NCBI RefSeq assembly: GCF_030546645.1
Contig: NZ_JAUOTO010000001.1
Coordinates: 1,116,001 to 1,180,000, forward strand
Direction: 5' to 3'
Origin: Flavitalea plasmicola
GTDB lineage: Bacteria; Bacteroidota; Bacteroidia; Chitinophagales; Chitinophagaceae
DNA length: 64,000 nucleotides
The first letter of the stretch is position 1, and the number at the start of each line of letters is the position of its first letter. A program made the translations under genes and the position numbers. The notes under the pieces were generated by a model. The model saw only the letters and a list, made by a program, of their open reading frames with translations, searched no databases and was not told the origin of the DNA. Positions 8,734-16,625 of this stretch are shown here, in pieces.

Positions 8734-9596
8734 TGTATTCCCGCCTGCAGCTTGTCCGGAAATATATCCGGTATTATCTCACAGCCAGTAACGGCAAAGG
8801 CCATGGCATTCATTCCCCTTTTGTATACGACTTTATCAGGAACGTATTGAATGACGATCGCGTTTATGATGCTTATGTCCCGATCGGCACGCTGCGGGCA
8901 GGATTATTAAAAGATAAGACCTTGCTGGAGGTGGAAGATATGGGAGCGGGGTCTGCGGTAGGCGGAGGGCGGCAGCGCAGCGTGGGTGACATCGCCCGGA
9001 ATGCGGCAAAGCCTGAGAAGTTAGGGAGATTGTTGTACAGGATCGCGAGATATTATAAATGCACTGCGGTGGTGGAACTGGGGACTTCCCTGGGGTTGTC
9101 TACGGCCTATCTGGCTTTTGGGGCCTCAGGCTGCAAGCTACAAGCTACAAGCAATGAGCTGCAAGCTGCGAGCGAGGAAAAGAATGTCGACAAGCGCCCA
9201 TGGGTATGGACGATTGAGGGGGCCGGCGCCGTGGCCGCGGTGGCTGCAAAAAATTTCCACGAGCTGGGATTGGAAAATATAACATTGATCGTGGGGAATT
9301 TCGATGAAAAGCTGGGAGGCGTTCTGAAGCAAGCGGACAATATCGATCTCGCTTTCGTGGATGGCAATCACCGTCTGGAGCCTACATTACGGTATTTTCA
9401 TTTATTGATGAGCCGGTGCGCTCCTTCGTCGATCCTCATCTTTGACGATATTCACTGGAGTGCGGAAATGGAAGAGGCGTGGGCAAGGATCCAGGACGAT
9501 CCGAGAGTGTATATGACCATTGATCTTTTTTTCATAGGGTTGGTTGTCCTGCGGAACGAGTTCAAGGTAAAGCAACATTTTGTCATACGGGTTTGA
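8733..9596 (+). CDS. Class I SAM-dependent methyltransferase carrying a heptamer-repeat insertion
   Basis: A 287-residue methyltransferase of unknown substrate. It opens with LVRKYIRYYLTASNGKGHGIHSPFVYDF, a start common to Bacteroidota proteins of this type, written here as two adjoining motifs (LVRKYIRYYL, GHGIHSPFVYDF). Motif I is VVELGTSLGLSTAYLA (about 113-128) and IDLAFVDGNH is the acidic motif, resembling the O-methyltransferase/DUF-type fold. Residues about 133-148 (CKLQATSNELQAAS) are encoded by seven exact 7-base units (9128-9176). They sit between the first core strand-helix and the WVWTIEGAG motif, where family members have a short loop. The start at 8733 overlaps the folA stop. 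Confidence 0.8.
   Translation: MYSRLQLVRKYIRYYLTASNGKGHGIHSPFVYDFIRNVLNDDRVYDAYVPIGTLRAGLLKDKTLLEVEDMGAGSAVGGGRQRSVGDIARNAAKPEKLGRLLYRIARYYKCTAVVELGTSLGLSTAYLAFGASGCKLQATSNELQAASEEKNVDKRPWVWTIEGAGAVAAVAAKNFHELGLENITLIVGNFDEKLGGVLKQADNIDLAFVDGNHRLEPTLRYFHLLMSRCAPSSILIFDDIHWSAEMEEAWARIQDDPRVYMTIDLFFIGLVVLRNEFKVKQHFVIRV
9128..9176 (+). repeat. Heptamer repeat, in-frame in the methyltransferase gene
   Basis: Seven consecutive 7-base units: AGGCTGC, AAGCTAC, AAGCTAC, AAGCAAT, GAGCTGC, AAGCTGC, GAGCGAG. The period is exact. In the gene's frame it encodes an LQATS/LQAAS run without a stop. Confidence 0.85.
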
Positions 9597-9612
9597 CGGT
9601 CGGGTAATTTTG
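9580..9612 (+). promoter_or_regulatory. Promoter of the pnt operon
   Basis: TAATTTTG at 9605-9612 is a full -7 element and TTG at 9580-9582 lies 22 bases upstream. The first pnt ATG is at 9647, giving a leader of about 30 bases. Confidence 0.5.
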
Positions 9613-9646
9613 TGTAATTTGATAGAAATTCCATTAACCCATCTCT

Positions 9647-10768
9647 ATGATCGTTGGCGTACTGAAGGAACCGGCATTCGAATCAAGAGTTTCGCTACTG
9701 GCAGAAAGTGTGACAGCGCTGGTAAAGAAGAAGATCGAGGTTTGGATAGAAGCGGGCGCCGGGGTAAAGGCCTATTGCGGGGACGACGATTACATCAAGG
9801 CGGGGGCTGTCCTCCGGAGCCGGGAGGAATTGCTCGCTGGAGCGGATATACTGCTCAGTATACATTACAACGATATTCCCGCCACGTTCGGGCATAAGAT
9901 CCTCATCGGCGTTTATCAGCCATTATTCAATCACGCACACCTGCCTGTATGGGCCAAACAGCATATCACCAGCTTCAGCCTGGACATGTTGCCGCGTACC
10001 ACCCGTGCACAAAGCATGGATGTGCTGAGCTCACAGGCCAATATCGCGGGATACAAGGCCATCCTCCTGGCTGCCGAAAAGTCTCCCCGTTATTTTCCCA
10101 TGTTGATGACGGCCGCAGGCAGCATCGCTCCTGCGAAAGTCCTGATATTAGGGGCGGGCGTGGCAGGCTTGCAGGCCATCGCCACGGCAAGGCGGCTGGG
10201 GGCTGTCGTGGAAGTATTCGATACACGTCCGGCCGTAAAAGAGGAAGTAATGAGCCTGGGCGGGAAATTCATCGAAGTACCAGGCGCGGCGGATGCTTCG
10301 AAAGCAGGGGGCTATGCGGTGGAGCAGTCTGCTGATTTTCAATTACGGCAACAGGAAAAGATCGCCGAAAGCATTGCCAGGGCTGACGTCGTCATCACTA
10401 CCGCGCAGATTCCGGGCAAACGGGCGCCTGTGCTGGTAACTTCTTCCATGATCGGAGCAATGCGAAAAGGATCTGTCATCATTGATCTGGCTGCTGCCAC
10501 CGGTGGTAATACGGATGTGACGAAGAACAATGAGACGGTGGTTTATCATGGTGTGACCATCGTCGGAGATTCCTCCCTGCCATCCTCCATGCCATATGAC
10601 GCCAGCAAACTATATGGGAAGAACGTCCTGAATTTTTTGCAATTGATCACTGGCAAAGAAGGTCAGCTGAACCTGGATTTTTCTGATGACCTGGTGAAAG
10701 GATGTTGTATTACATATAATGGGGAGGTGGTGCATGAGAAGCTGCGGGCGGTGAGCGACAAGCCGTGA
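9647..10768 (+). CDS. pntA: NAD(P) transhydrogenase subunit alpha part 1 (PntAA)
   Basis: The NAD(H)-binding domain I of the proton-translocating transhydrogenase, which makes NADPH from NADH using the proton gradient. The 373 residues include an AlaDH/PNT N-terminal domain, a VLILGAGVAGLQAIATARRLGA dinucleotide fold written here as GAGVAGLQA plus ATARRLGA, and VFDTRPAVKEEV. It lacks the membrane segments, which are encoded by the next gene, so the alpha chain is split as in Rhodospirillum-type three-gene operons. The final residues (VSDKP) and the TGA stop fall inside a 7-base repeat that continues into the gap before pntAB. Confidence 0.95.
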   Translation: MIVGVLKEPAFESRVSLLAESVTALVKKKIEVWIEAGAGVKAYCGDDDYIKAGAVLRSREELLAGADILLSIHYNDIPATFGHKILIGVYQPLFNHAHLPVWAKQHITSFSLDMLPRTTRAQSMDVLSSQANIAGYKAILLAAEKSPRYFPMLMTAAGSIAPAKVLILGAGVAGLQAIATARRLGAVVEVFDTRPAVKEEVMSLGGKFIEVPGAADASKAGGYAVEQSADFQLRQQEKIAESIARADVVITTAQIPGKRAPVLVTSSMIGAMRKGSVIIDLAAATGGNTDVTKNNETVVYHGVTIVGDSSLPSSMPYDASKLYGKNVLNFLQLITGKEGQLNLDFSDDLVKGCCITYNGEVVHEKLRAVSDKP

Positions 10769-10806
10769 GCGACGAGTTGCAAGCTACAAGTTATAAGCTG
10801 CAAGTA
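10751..10806 (+). repeat. Heptamer repeat overlapping the pntA stop codon
   Basis: Eight units with exact 7-base period: GTGAGCG, ACAAGCC, GTGAGCG, ACGAGTT, GCAAGCT, ACAAGTT, ATAAGCT, GCAAGTA. The pntA TGA (10766-10768) is part of the third unit. The repeat thus forms the last codons of pntA and most of the pntA-pntAB gap, inside an operon. Confidence 0.8.
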
Positions 10807-10828
10807 AGGAATAATTAAATGCTGATGT

Positions 10829-11137
10829 ATGGAAAATATATTGAGCTGGATAAGCGCGCATCATGAGATGATCTATATCGTGATCCTTATGATCTTTCTC
10901 GGTATCGAGGTCATCGGCCGCGTGCCGGCCGTGCTGCATACGCCATTGATGAGCGGGGCCAATGCGATCCATGGCGTGGTGATCATCGGGGCCATCATCG
11001 TCATGGGCAAGGCGGAGAGTGATAATTATGTAGCCCTTGGGCTGGGATTCCTGGCTGTAGTGCTGGGAACCCTGAATGTGGTGGGCGGCTTTGTGGTGAC
11101 GGACAGGATGTTGGAAATGTTTAAGAAGAAGCGTTAA
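10829..11137 (+). CDS. NAD(P) transhydrogenase subunit alpha part 2 (PntAB)
   Basis: A 102-residue integral membrane subunit with three hydrophobic segments (about 12-33, 42-60 and 66-90). It carries the MSGANAIHGVVIIGAI motif typical of the alpha membrane part. It forms domain II together with PntB and contributes to the proton channel. The gene sits between pntA and pntB, 10 bases before pntB. Start ATG at 10829; the 60 bases before it are filled by the heptamer repeat. Confidence 0.93.
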   Translation: MENILSWISAHHEMIYIVILMIFLGIEVIGRVPAVLHTPLMSGANAIHGVVIIGAIIVMGKAESDNYVALGLGFLAVVLGTLNVVGGFVVTDRMLEMFKKKR

Positions 11138-11147
11138 AATCATTACT

Positions 11148-12686
11148 ATGGGTATTAGCCTGCTCACCGTCTGTTACCTTGTAGCTTCCGTAACGTTCAT
11201 TCTCGGACTGAAGATGCTGTCCGACCCGGCAACGGCACGGAGAGGCAATCTGATTGCTGCGGGTGGGATGATCCTGGCTATTGTGGGCACCATCTTCCTT
11301 TACGAGGCCAATGGGGAGCGATTGCATAATTACGGTTGGATCTTTGGCGGTATTTTTATTGGCGGCATTGCGGGAGCTTTAGCCGCGCGTAAGGTACAGA
11401 TGACGGCAATGCCGGAGATGGTGAGTCTTTTCAATGGGACCGGGGGCGCTTGTGCGGCATTGATATCGATCGCGGAGTTTAGGAGGCTGAGGCGGTGGCC
11501 AGATATTGATATAGAAGCATTGAAATCTTATCTTCCAAAGCTGGGGGAGTTCGTGCAAGATCAATTTAAGATTCAACTTGGACCGTCCGGCGGAGAGCTG
11601 CTGATCATTTTATTGGGCCTGATCATCGGGTCTGTTTCTTTTGCAGGCAGTATCATTGCCTGGGGCAAGCTGAACGGCCGGATAAAAGATGTGACGTTCA
11701 GGGGACAACATATTTTCAACTTACTGTTGCTCTCGGTAGTCCTGTTACTGGCAGGGTATATACTTTTTTCAATGGACAGAGGTGGTGGTAACATTGATAT
11801 TTCAGATCTGACGGTATCTATGAACAAGCCGGTGCCGGCGCATGTCCATGTCCTGTTCTACATTGTTTTATTACTTTCGGTCTTATACGGCGTGTGCTTC
11901 GTCCTCCCTATCGGCGGAGCCGATATGCCTGTCGTCATTTCTTTATTGAATTCGTTCACTGGCGTGGCGGCTGCATGCGGGGGCTTCCTGTACAATAATA
12001 AAGCAATGCTCACGGGCGGTATCCTGGTCGGCGCGGCAGGGACACTATTGACGATCCTCATGTGCAAGGCCATGAACCGCAGCCTGAAGAATGTGCTGAT
12101 CAGGTCTTTTGGAAGCATGGCAGCAGCAGCCGGCAGTGAGGCTAAAGAGCAGGGAGCATACAAGGAGATCTCGCTCAGTGATGCCGCTGTGATCCTCAGC
12201 TATGCCCATAAGGTGATGATCGTGCCTGGCTATGGTCTGGCGGTGGCGCAGGCGCAGCACGCCTGTCATGAGCTGGAAAAGCTGCTGACGGAGAAAGGGG
12301 TGGAAGTAAAATATGCTATTCATCCCGTGGCGGGACGTATGCCGGGACATATGAATGTATTGCTGGCGGAGGCGGATGTGAGCTATGACAACCTGCTGGA
12401 AATGGAGCAGGCCAATGAGCAGTTTCCCACGACGGATGTGGTCATTGTCCTGGGGGCAAACGATGTGGTCAATCCTGCCGCCAAGAGCGACCCAGCCTCC
12501 CCCATCTACGGAATGCCCATCCTCGAAGTGGAGCTGGCCAGGACCTGCATCGTCAACAAACGTAGTATGAAGCCGGGCTATGCCGGCATAGACAACGAGC
12601 TTTTCTTCCGCCCTAAAACCTCGATGTTGTTTGGCGATGCGAAAAAAGTGCTGCAGGACCTGCTCTCGGAAATCAAAAGTATTTGA
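11148..12686 (+). CDS. pntB: NAD(P) transhydrogenase subunit beta (PntB)
   Basis: The 512-residue beta subunit: about nine membrane helices (1-300) make up part of the proton path, then the NADP(H)-binding domain III. Family motifs are MPEMVSLFNGTGGACAAL, the second-half GADMPVVISLLNSFTGVAAA, VPGYGLAVAQAQH (nucleotide loop), HPVAGRMPGHMNVLLAEA and VVIVLGANDVVNPAA, each given here as landmarks. The C-terminal KRSMKPGYAGIDNELF is also typical. It completes the complex encoded with the two preceding genes. Confidence 0.96.
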   Translation: MGISLLTVCYLVASVTFILGLKMLSDPATARRGNLIAAGGMILAIVGTIFLYEANGERLHNYGWIFGGIFIGGIAGALAARKVQMTAMPEMVSLFNGTGGACAALISIAEFRRLRRWPDIDIEALKSYLPKLGEFVQDQFKIQLGPSGGELLIILLGLIIGSVSFAGSIIAWGKLNGRIKDVTFRGQHIFNLLLLSVVLLLAGYILFSMDRGGGNIDISDLTVSMNKPVPAHVHVLFYIVLLLSVLYGVCFVLPIGGADMPVVISLLNSFTGVAAACGGFLYNNKAMLTGGILVGAAGTLLTILMCKAMNRSLKNVLIRSFGSMAAAAGSEAKEQGAYKEISLSDAAVILSYAHKVMIVPGYGLAVAQAQHACHELEKLLTEKGVEVKYAIHPVAGRMPGHMNVLLAEADVSYDNLLEMEQANEQFPTTDVVIVLGANDVVNPAAKSDPASPIYGMPILEVELARTCIVNKRSMKPGYAGIDNELFFRPKTSMLFGDAKKVLQDLLSEIKSI

Positions 12687-12688
12687 AT

Positions 12689-12696
12689 TAGTTTTA
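12689..12696 (+). promoter_or_regulatory. -7-like box 5 bases before the gene at 12702
   Basis: TAGTTTTA followed by CTTTC and ATG. It differs from TAnnTTTG only in the last base and shows the same 5-base spacing as several other genes here. It starts 2 bases after the pntB stop, so the downstream gene may have its own leaderless transcript. Confidence 0.3.
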
Positions 12697-12701
12697 CTTT
12701 C

Positions 12702-13196
12702 ATGCTGCATAGGAAATTCACGGCTCCTTTTTGGTTTATGCTGGTCCTTGGGACCGTCGCTACCTGCCTGTCGATCTATGGATTACGTATGATCAGCGTT
12801 TATGCGCCCAGTTATGCGATGAGCGCGCTGAGCAAGATAGCCCTCTTCTTTTTGCCTGCCATTATTTTCATCGAGGCCATCATGTATTGGATGGTAAGAA
12901 AAAGAAATGTGTACAGGAGAGCGACATGGACCCATGTGATCTTATTCGCCATCGCTTATTTCACGCCATTTATAAAGGAGTTTTTGTTTATGTCCTATGC
13001 TGTATATGCCGGGGTCCGGGATGTGCGATCTTTTATGAGATCTGTCACCCTGGGACAGATCTGCCTTTTTTGGGGGCTGACGGTTATGGCGCACATCTAT
13101 TTTGCCCGGACGCTTATCAGGATCTTTTCCAAACAGCCGGCCAGTGAGGATGAGGCTGCTCAGCCTGAGAATATGCTGGATGATGTGCTGGGTTAA
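12702..13196 (+). CDS. Membrane protein of unknown function
   Basis: 164 residues with four hydrophobic segments (about 8-28, 40-62, 76-96 and 113-134) and an acidic soluble tail (PASEDEAAQPENMLDD). No known family is recognisable. It lies 15 bases after pntB in the same direction but has a promoter-like box of its own, so a link to the transhydrogenase is not implied. Its length and topology suggest a small inner-membrane protein. Confidence 0.65.
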   Translation: MLHRKFTAPFWFMLVLGTVATCLSIYGLRMISVYAPSYAMSALSKIALFFLPAIIFIEAIMYWMVRKRNVYRRATWTHVILFAIAYFTPFIKEFLFMSYAVYAGVRDVRSFMRSVTLGQICLFWGLTVMAHIYFARTLIRIFSKQPASEDEAAQPENMLDDVLG

Positions 13197-13225
13197 TAGA
13201 GGCAATGTTTGATAAAATTATCAAC

Positions 13226-13233
13226 TACCTTTG
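13226..13233 (+). promoter_or_regulatory. -7 box for the RsmF-like gene
   Basis: TACCTTTG matches the consensus. Transcription would start near 13238, which rules out the in-frame TTG at 13209 and supports the ATG at 13281 as the start. A TTTG at 13208-13211 is only 14 bases upstream, closer than the usual -33 spacing. Confidence 0.5.
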
Positions 13234-13280
13234 CGGATCGAAAAAGTTATAAGGAAGTGCCTGATCTACCAAAGTTATTA

Positions 13281-14666
13281 ATGGATTCTTTACAGGGGGC
13301 CGCGGGTTTTGACGCGGCGGCATTCGAAGCCGTCCATGCATCGGGTGCGCAGGTGACGTCTGTGCGGCTGAACCCTGCAAAATGGCCGGGAGACGGAGAG
13401 ACGCATGAGTGGAGCAGCGATGTGGGGATGGAAAAAATTCCCTGGTCGACCTGGGGGTATTACCTGAGCAAGCGGCCATCCTTTACTTTCGATCCATTGT
13501 TTCATGCCGGCGCTTATTATGTGCAGGAAGCTTCCAGCATGTTCCTTGAACAGGTGCTGCGGCAATCGGCGGACCTCTCGCGCCCGTTGCGGGTATTGGA
13601 CCTCTGTGCCGCCCCTGGTGGAAAATCCACATTGATACGAAGCCTGCTGCCGGAAGATAGTCTGCTGGTGAGCAACGAGGTGATCCGTAGCCGGGCAGGG
13701 ATACTGCAGGAAAATATGATCAAATGGGGCGCCGCGGGGGTGGTGGTCACGAACAATGATCCCCGTGACCTGGGGCGGCTGGAAAATTATTTCGATGTCA
13801 TTGTGGTGGATGCGCCTTGCAGCGGCAGCGGTCTTTTCCGCCGCGAACCGGAGGCTATCGATGAGTGGAGCCTGGATAATGTGCAGCTGTGTCATCAGCG
13901 CCAGCAAAGGATCCTGGCCGACATATGGCCCGCCTTGCGCAGCGACGGCCTGCTGATCTATTCCACCTGCTCGTATTCAAAGGAGGAGGATGAGGAGATA
14001 CTGGATTGGATGATGGAAGAGCTGCAAGCTACCAGCTGCAGGCTGCAAGTGGGGGCCGACTGGAATATTGTTGAGACACAGGGCGATAAGGGCGGGTATG
14101 GTTATCGCTTTTACCCGGACAAGGTGAAAGGGGAAGGATTTTTTATAGCCGCCGTACGAAAGAATGAAGGCAATACGTTCAGTTACCCCAGGAGCAAAAA
14201 ACAGGGATTCGAAAAATTACCCAGGAAAGAGGCGGACGCATTGGGGCCTTGGATAACAGAGCGCTCGCCGCTGTTATTATTCCGGCATGAGGAAATGGTA
14301 CGGGCCTTACCGGCCTCCATGGCGGAGGACCTGAATTACCTGCAATCTTATTGCTACCTGAAAAAGGCAGGTGTATTATTGGGGCAGCCGTCTGTGAAGG
14401 ATTTCATACCGGACCATGAACTGGCCCTGAGTGATTTGATCCATGAGCAGTTGCCTGCTATCGAGCTATCCAGAGAGGAGGCTATCAACTATCTGCGCAA
14501 AGAGGAGCTGCAAGCTGCAAGTGGCAGGCTGCAAGCCGTAAGAGAAGAAAGAAGGGGTTGGTCACTGGTACGCTATCAGGGACAGAACCTGGGCTGGGTA
14601 AAGGTCTTGCCCAATCGCGTGAATAATTATTATCCGAAGGAATGGAGGATCCTCAAGAGACCCTGA
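13281..14666 (+). CDS. RsmF/NOL1-NOP2-Sun family RNA m5C methyltransferase with two repeat insertions
   Basis: Probably methylates a cytosine of 16S rRNA using SAM. Of 461 residues, the core shows motif I LDLCAAPGGKST, motif IV DAPCSGSGLFRR and motif VI STCSYS; the two Cys are the release and catalytic residues of the family. The C-terminal part (WSLVRYQGQNLGWVKVLPNR in two overlapping landmarks, then VNNYYPKEWRI) is the RsmF-type RNA-binding domain. ATG 13281 is chosen because the promoter lies inside the longer frame. Two stretches (about residues 247-258 ELQATSCRLQV and 409-422 ELQAASGRLQAV) are encoded by 7-base repeats, each in a loop between conserved blocks. Confidence 0.88.
   Translation: MDSLQGAAGFDAAAFEAVHASGAQVTSVRLNPAKWPGDGETHEWSSDVGMEKIPWSTWGYYLSKRPSFTFDPLFHAGAYYVQEASSMFLEQVLRQSADLSRPLRVLDLCAAPGGKSTLIRSLLPEDSLLVSNEVIRSRAGILQENMIKWGAAGVVVTNNDPRDLGRLENYFDVIVVDAPCSGSGLFRREPEAIDEWSLDNVQLCHQRQQRILADIWPALRSDGLLIYSTCSYSKEEDEEILDWMMEELQATSCRLQVGADWNIVETQGDKGGYGYRFYPDKVKGEGFFIAAVRKNEGNTFSYPRSKKQGFEKLPRKEADALGPWITERSPLLLFRHEEMVRALPASMAEDLNYLQSYCYLKKAGVLLGQPSVKDFIPDHELALSDLIHEQLPAIELSREEAINYLRKEELQAASGRLQAVREERRGWSLVRYQGQNLGWVKVLPNRVNNYYPKEWRILKRP
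14019..14053 (+). repeat. Heptamer repeat 1 inside the RsmF-like gene
   Basis: Units GAGCTGC, AAGCTAC, CAGCTGC, AGGCTGC, AAGTGGG with exact 7-base period, in frame just after the motif VI helix. They encode ELQATSCRLQVG. Confidence 0.8.
14505..14546 (+). repeat. Heptamer repeat 2 inside the RsmF-like gene
   Basis: Units GAGCTGC, AAGCTGC, AAGTGGC, AGGCTGC, AAGCCGT, AAGAGAA, period 7, in frame before the C-terminal RNA-binding block. They encode ELQAASGRLQAVRE. The copy reads in the same LQA phase as the first. Confidence 0.8.
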
Positions 14667-14672
14667 AAAGTG

Positions 14673-14680
14673 TATATTTG
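14673..14680 (+). promoter_or_regulatory. -7 box for the LysM gene
   Basis: TATATTTG, a full match to TAnnTTTG, 35 bases before the ATG at 14716 and 6 bases after the preceding stop codon. No TTG stands at the ideal -33 distance. Confidence 0.45.
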
Positions 14681-14715
14681 CCTTTACCACGAACCCTATT
14701 TTAAAAAAATACGCT

Positions 14716-15867
14716 ATGCGATCAAAGGTTGTTGTAGTTTCTCTGATTAGCCTGCTTTTTATGAAGACGGTCCATGCCCAATCTGATGAACTCAATGTGC
14801 AAGGTCAGACGGGCAATCTCTACTTACAACATGCTGTGGTAGCGAAGGAAACCTGGTACAGCATCGGCAGGCTATATAATCTTCCCCCCGCAACGCTTGC
14901 GACCTATAATAAGCTTGCGATGACACAGCCGCTGTCGATCGGGCAGCAATTGCAGATCCCTCTCACTGCCGTCAATTTTTCCCAAAATGGGCTGAAGGCG
15001 GCAGGGGAGTCGTTGGTGCCCTTATATTATATCATCCAGGAAAAAGAATGGATGTACCGGATAAGTGTAAACCACAATAAAGTGCCCATTACCAGCCTGG
15101 AGAAATGGAATAATATCAACAAGGACCAGGTGCGCCCCGGTATGCATATTATTGTAGGCTATCTGAAAGTGAAGACGGCGCTATCGGCCCTGGCTACAAA
15201 AGCAGGAGGTGCGCCGGTGGCGGCAGGGACAGGGACGCTGGCAAAGCCGGCGGATAAGACGGAAAAGCCGGCGGAAAGTGCGGCGAAACAAGCGGAGAAA
15301 ACGACAGATAAAACAACCGATAAGACCGTTCAGAGAGTGGACAAGCCGGCTGAGAAGATGGCGGAAAAGGCGGCAGACAAAATGGACAAAGCGGCTGAGA
15401 AGACTGCAGATAAAATGGACAAGACCGCGGACAAGCAGGTGGAAAAGACAGAGAAGCCGGGCGGTACAACTATTGCACCACCAGCCACAACGAATGTTGC
15501 ACCTGCCATTACCAAGCCTGCTGCTACCACTACACCACCTGTATCCTCCAGCGGTAAGTCCTTCAACGGAGGATTTTTCAAATCGGACTTTTCCGACGGA
15601 GGTAAGTCCGCGGAAGGAGCTGCGGGGACCTTCAAAAGTTCCAGCGGCTGGCAGGACGGAAAATATTACGCTTTAATGAATAATGTACCTGTAGGCGCCA
15701 TCGTACGGGTAACCGTTAGTTCATCCGGCAAGATCGTGTATGCCAAAGTGCTGGGACAATTGCCGGATATGAAGGAGAGCGTAGGGCTCACCATTCGCAT
15801 CAGCAACGCGGCTGCCAGCGAGTTGGGAGAGGGGGATGGGAAATTCAACGTAACGGTGAGATATTGA
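14716..15867 (+). CDS. Secreted LysM protein with lysine-rich repeat linker
   Basis: 383 residues with a signal peptide (1-21, ending VHAQ). Two LysM-type modules lie at about 36-85 (ETWYSIGRLYNLPPATLATYN) and 100-152 (YYIIQEKEWMYRISVNHN), both landmarks trimmed to their cores; these bind glycan such as peptidoglycan. A linker of about 170-270 is built of EKPA/DKMDKAAEKTADK repeats, likely extended or coiled. The C-terminal 95 residues (NNVPVGAIVRVTVSSSGK, VYAKVLGQLPDM, GLTIRISNAAASELG) look like a double-psi beta-barrel. This suggests a periplasmic cell-wall protein. The catalytic Asp and His of RlpA were not identified, so enzymatic activity is not claimed. Confidence 0.8.
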   Translation: MRSKVVVVSLISLLFMKTVHAQSDELNVQGQTGNLYLQHAVVAKETWYSIGRLYNLPPATLATYNKLAMTQPLSIGQQLQIPLTAVNFSQNGLKAAGESLVPLYYIIQEKEWMYRISVNHNKVPITSLEKWNNINKDQVRPGMHIIVGYLKVKTALSALATKAGGAPVAAGTGTLAKPADKTEKPAESAAKQAEKTTDKTTDKTVQRVDKPAEKMAEKAADKMDKAAEKTADKMDKTADKQVEKTEKPGGTTIAPPATTNVAPAITKPAATTTPPVSSSGKSFNGGFFKSDFSDGGKSAEGAAGTFKSSSGWQDGKYYALMNNVPVGAIVRVTVSSSGKIVYAKVLGQLPDMKESVGLTIRISNAAASELGEGDGKFNVTVRY

Positions 15868-15955
15868 GGTCTTTGCAGGTGATGTTGCAATTCACGGGAG
15901 AATTGTACTATCTTAGGGATGAAATTACCAATTCAAAACTAACTGCTGTCTGCTC

Positions 15956-16555
15956 GTGCACACTTATCCTTCATATGATGAAAAAGCCCTGCTATCTCAG
16001 GTAGCGCAGGGCGACGAAGCAGCGTTCCGTATAATATTCCACTCCTACCACCATAAGCTGGGTGCTTATATCCTGAAACTTACGGAGTCCTTTCCCTTAA
16101 CAGAAGAGATAGTGCAGGATGTTTTCCTTGCCATCTGGCAGAACCGTGCAGGACTGGGTGCCATCAACCGGTTTGAATCCTATCTTTTCGTCATTGCACG
16201 CAACCGGGCTTTTAATTGTCTTAAACAAATAGCCCGGGAAAGGATGCGCAAGCAGGAGTGGGCCAACAACAGACGGGACGAACCGGAGGAACATGGCCCG
16301 CATATCGCCGTTGGCTACGATGGGCTGATCGAAAAGGCAGTGGACAGGCTTCCTCCTCAACAAAAAAAAGTATATCTTCTACATAATCAGCAAGGTATGG
16401 AATATGCGTCCATTGCGGTCCAAATGGGCCTATCGGCGACCACTGTAAAAAAGCATATGAGCCTTGCCCTTCGAAGCATCCGGGAATATGTCCATTCCCA
16501 TATGGACCCGGTGAGCATTCTTTTCGTGATTGTATTACGTTTTTTCCTTCTCTGA
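15956..16555 (+). CDS. ECF sigma factor (FecI/SigV-like)
   Basis: 199 residues with sigma-70 region 2 (about 25-90: FHSYHHKLGAYILKL, EEIVQDVFLAIWQNR) and region 4 (about 128-180: RLPPQQKKVYLLHNQQGMEY, ASIAVQMGLSATTVKKHM). The C-terminus ends in a hydrophobic tail (ILFVIVLRFFLL), common in Bacteroidota ECF factors. The frame begins at GTG 15956; no upstream ATG is in frame. The FecR gene at 16626 and the SusC/SusD pair follow, so it should activate that locus when released by FecR. Confidence 0.9.
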   Translation: MHTYPSYDEKALLSQVAQGDEAAFRIIFHSYHHKLGAYILKLTESFPLTEEIVQDVFLAIWQNRAGLGAINRFESYLFVIARNRAFNCLKQIARERMRKQEWANNRRDEPEEHGPHIAVGYDGLIEKAVDRLPPQQKKVYLLHNQQGMEYASIAVQMGLSATTVKKHMSLALRSIREYVHSHMDPVSILFVIVLRFFLL

Positions 16556-16625
16556 TAAAAAAAAATGCTGCGGGTATTACTCTCTCCGGGGGATCGTGTT
16601 GTCATTGAACAGGGAGACTACACAT

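Noticed and set aside
15241-15470. Lysine-rich coding repeat of the LysM protein as another heptamer locus
   Set aside because: Its periodicity follows codons (EKPA, ADKMDK) and there is no 7-base step.
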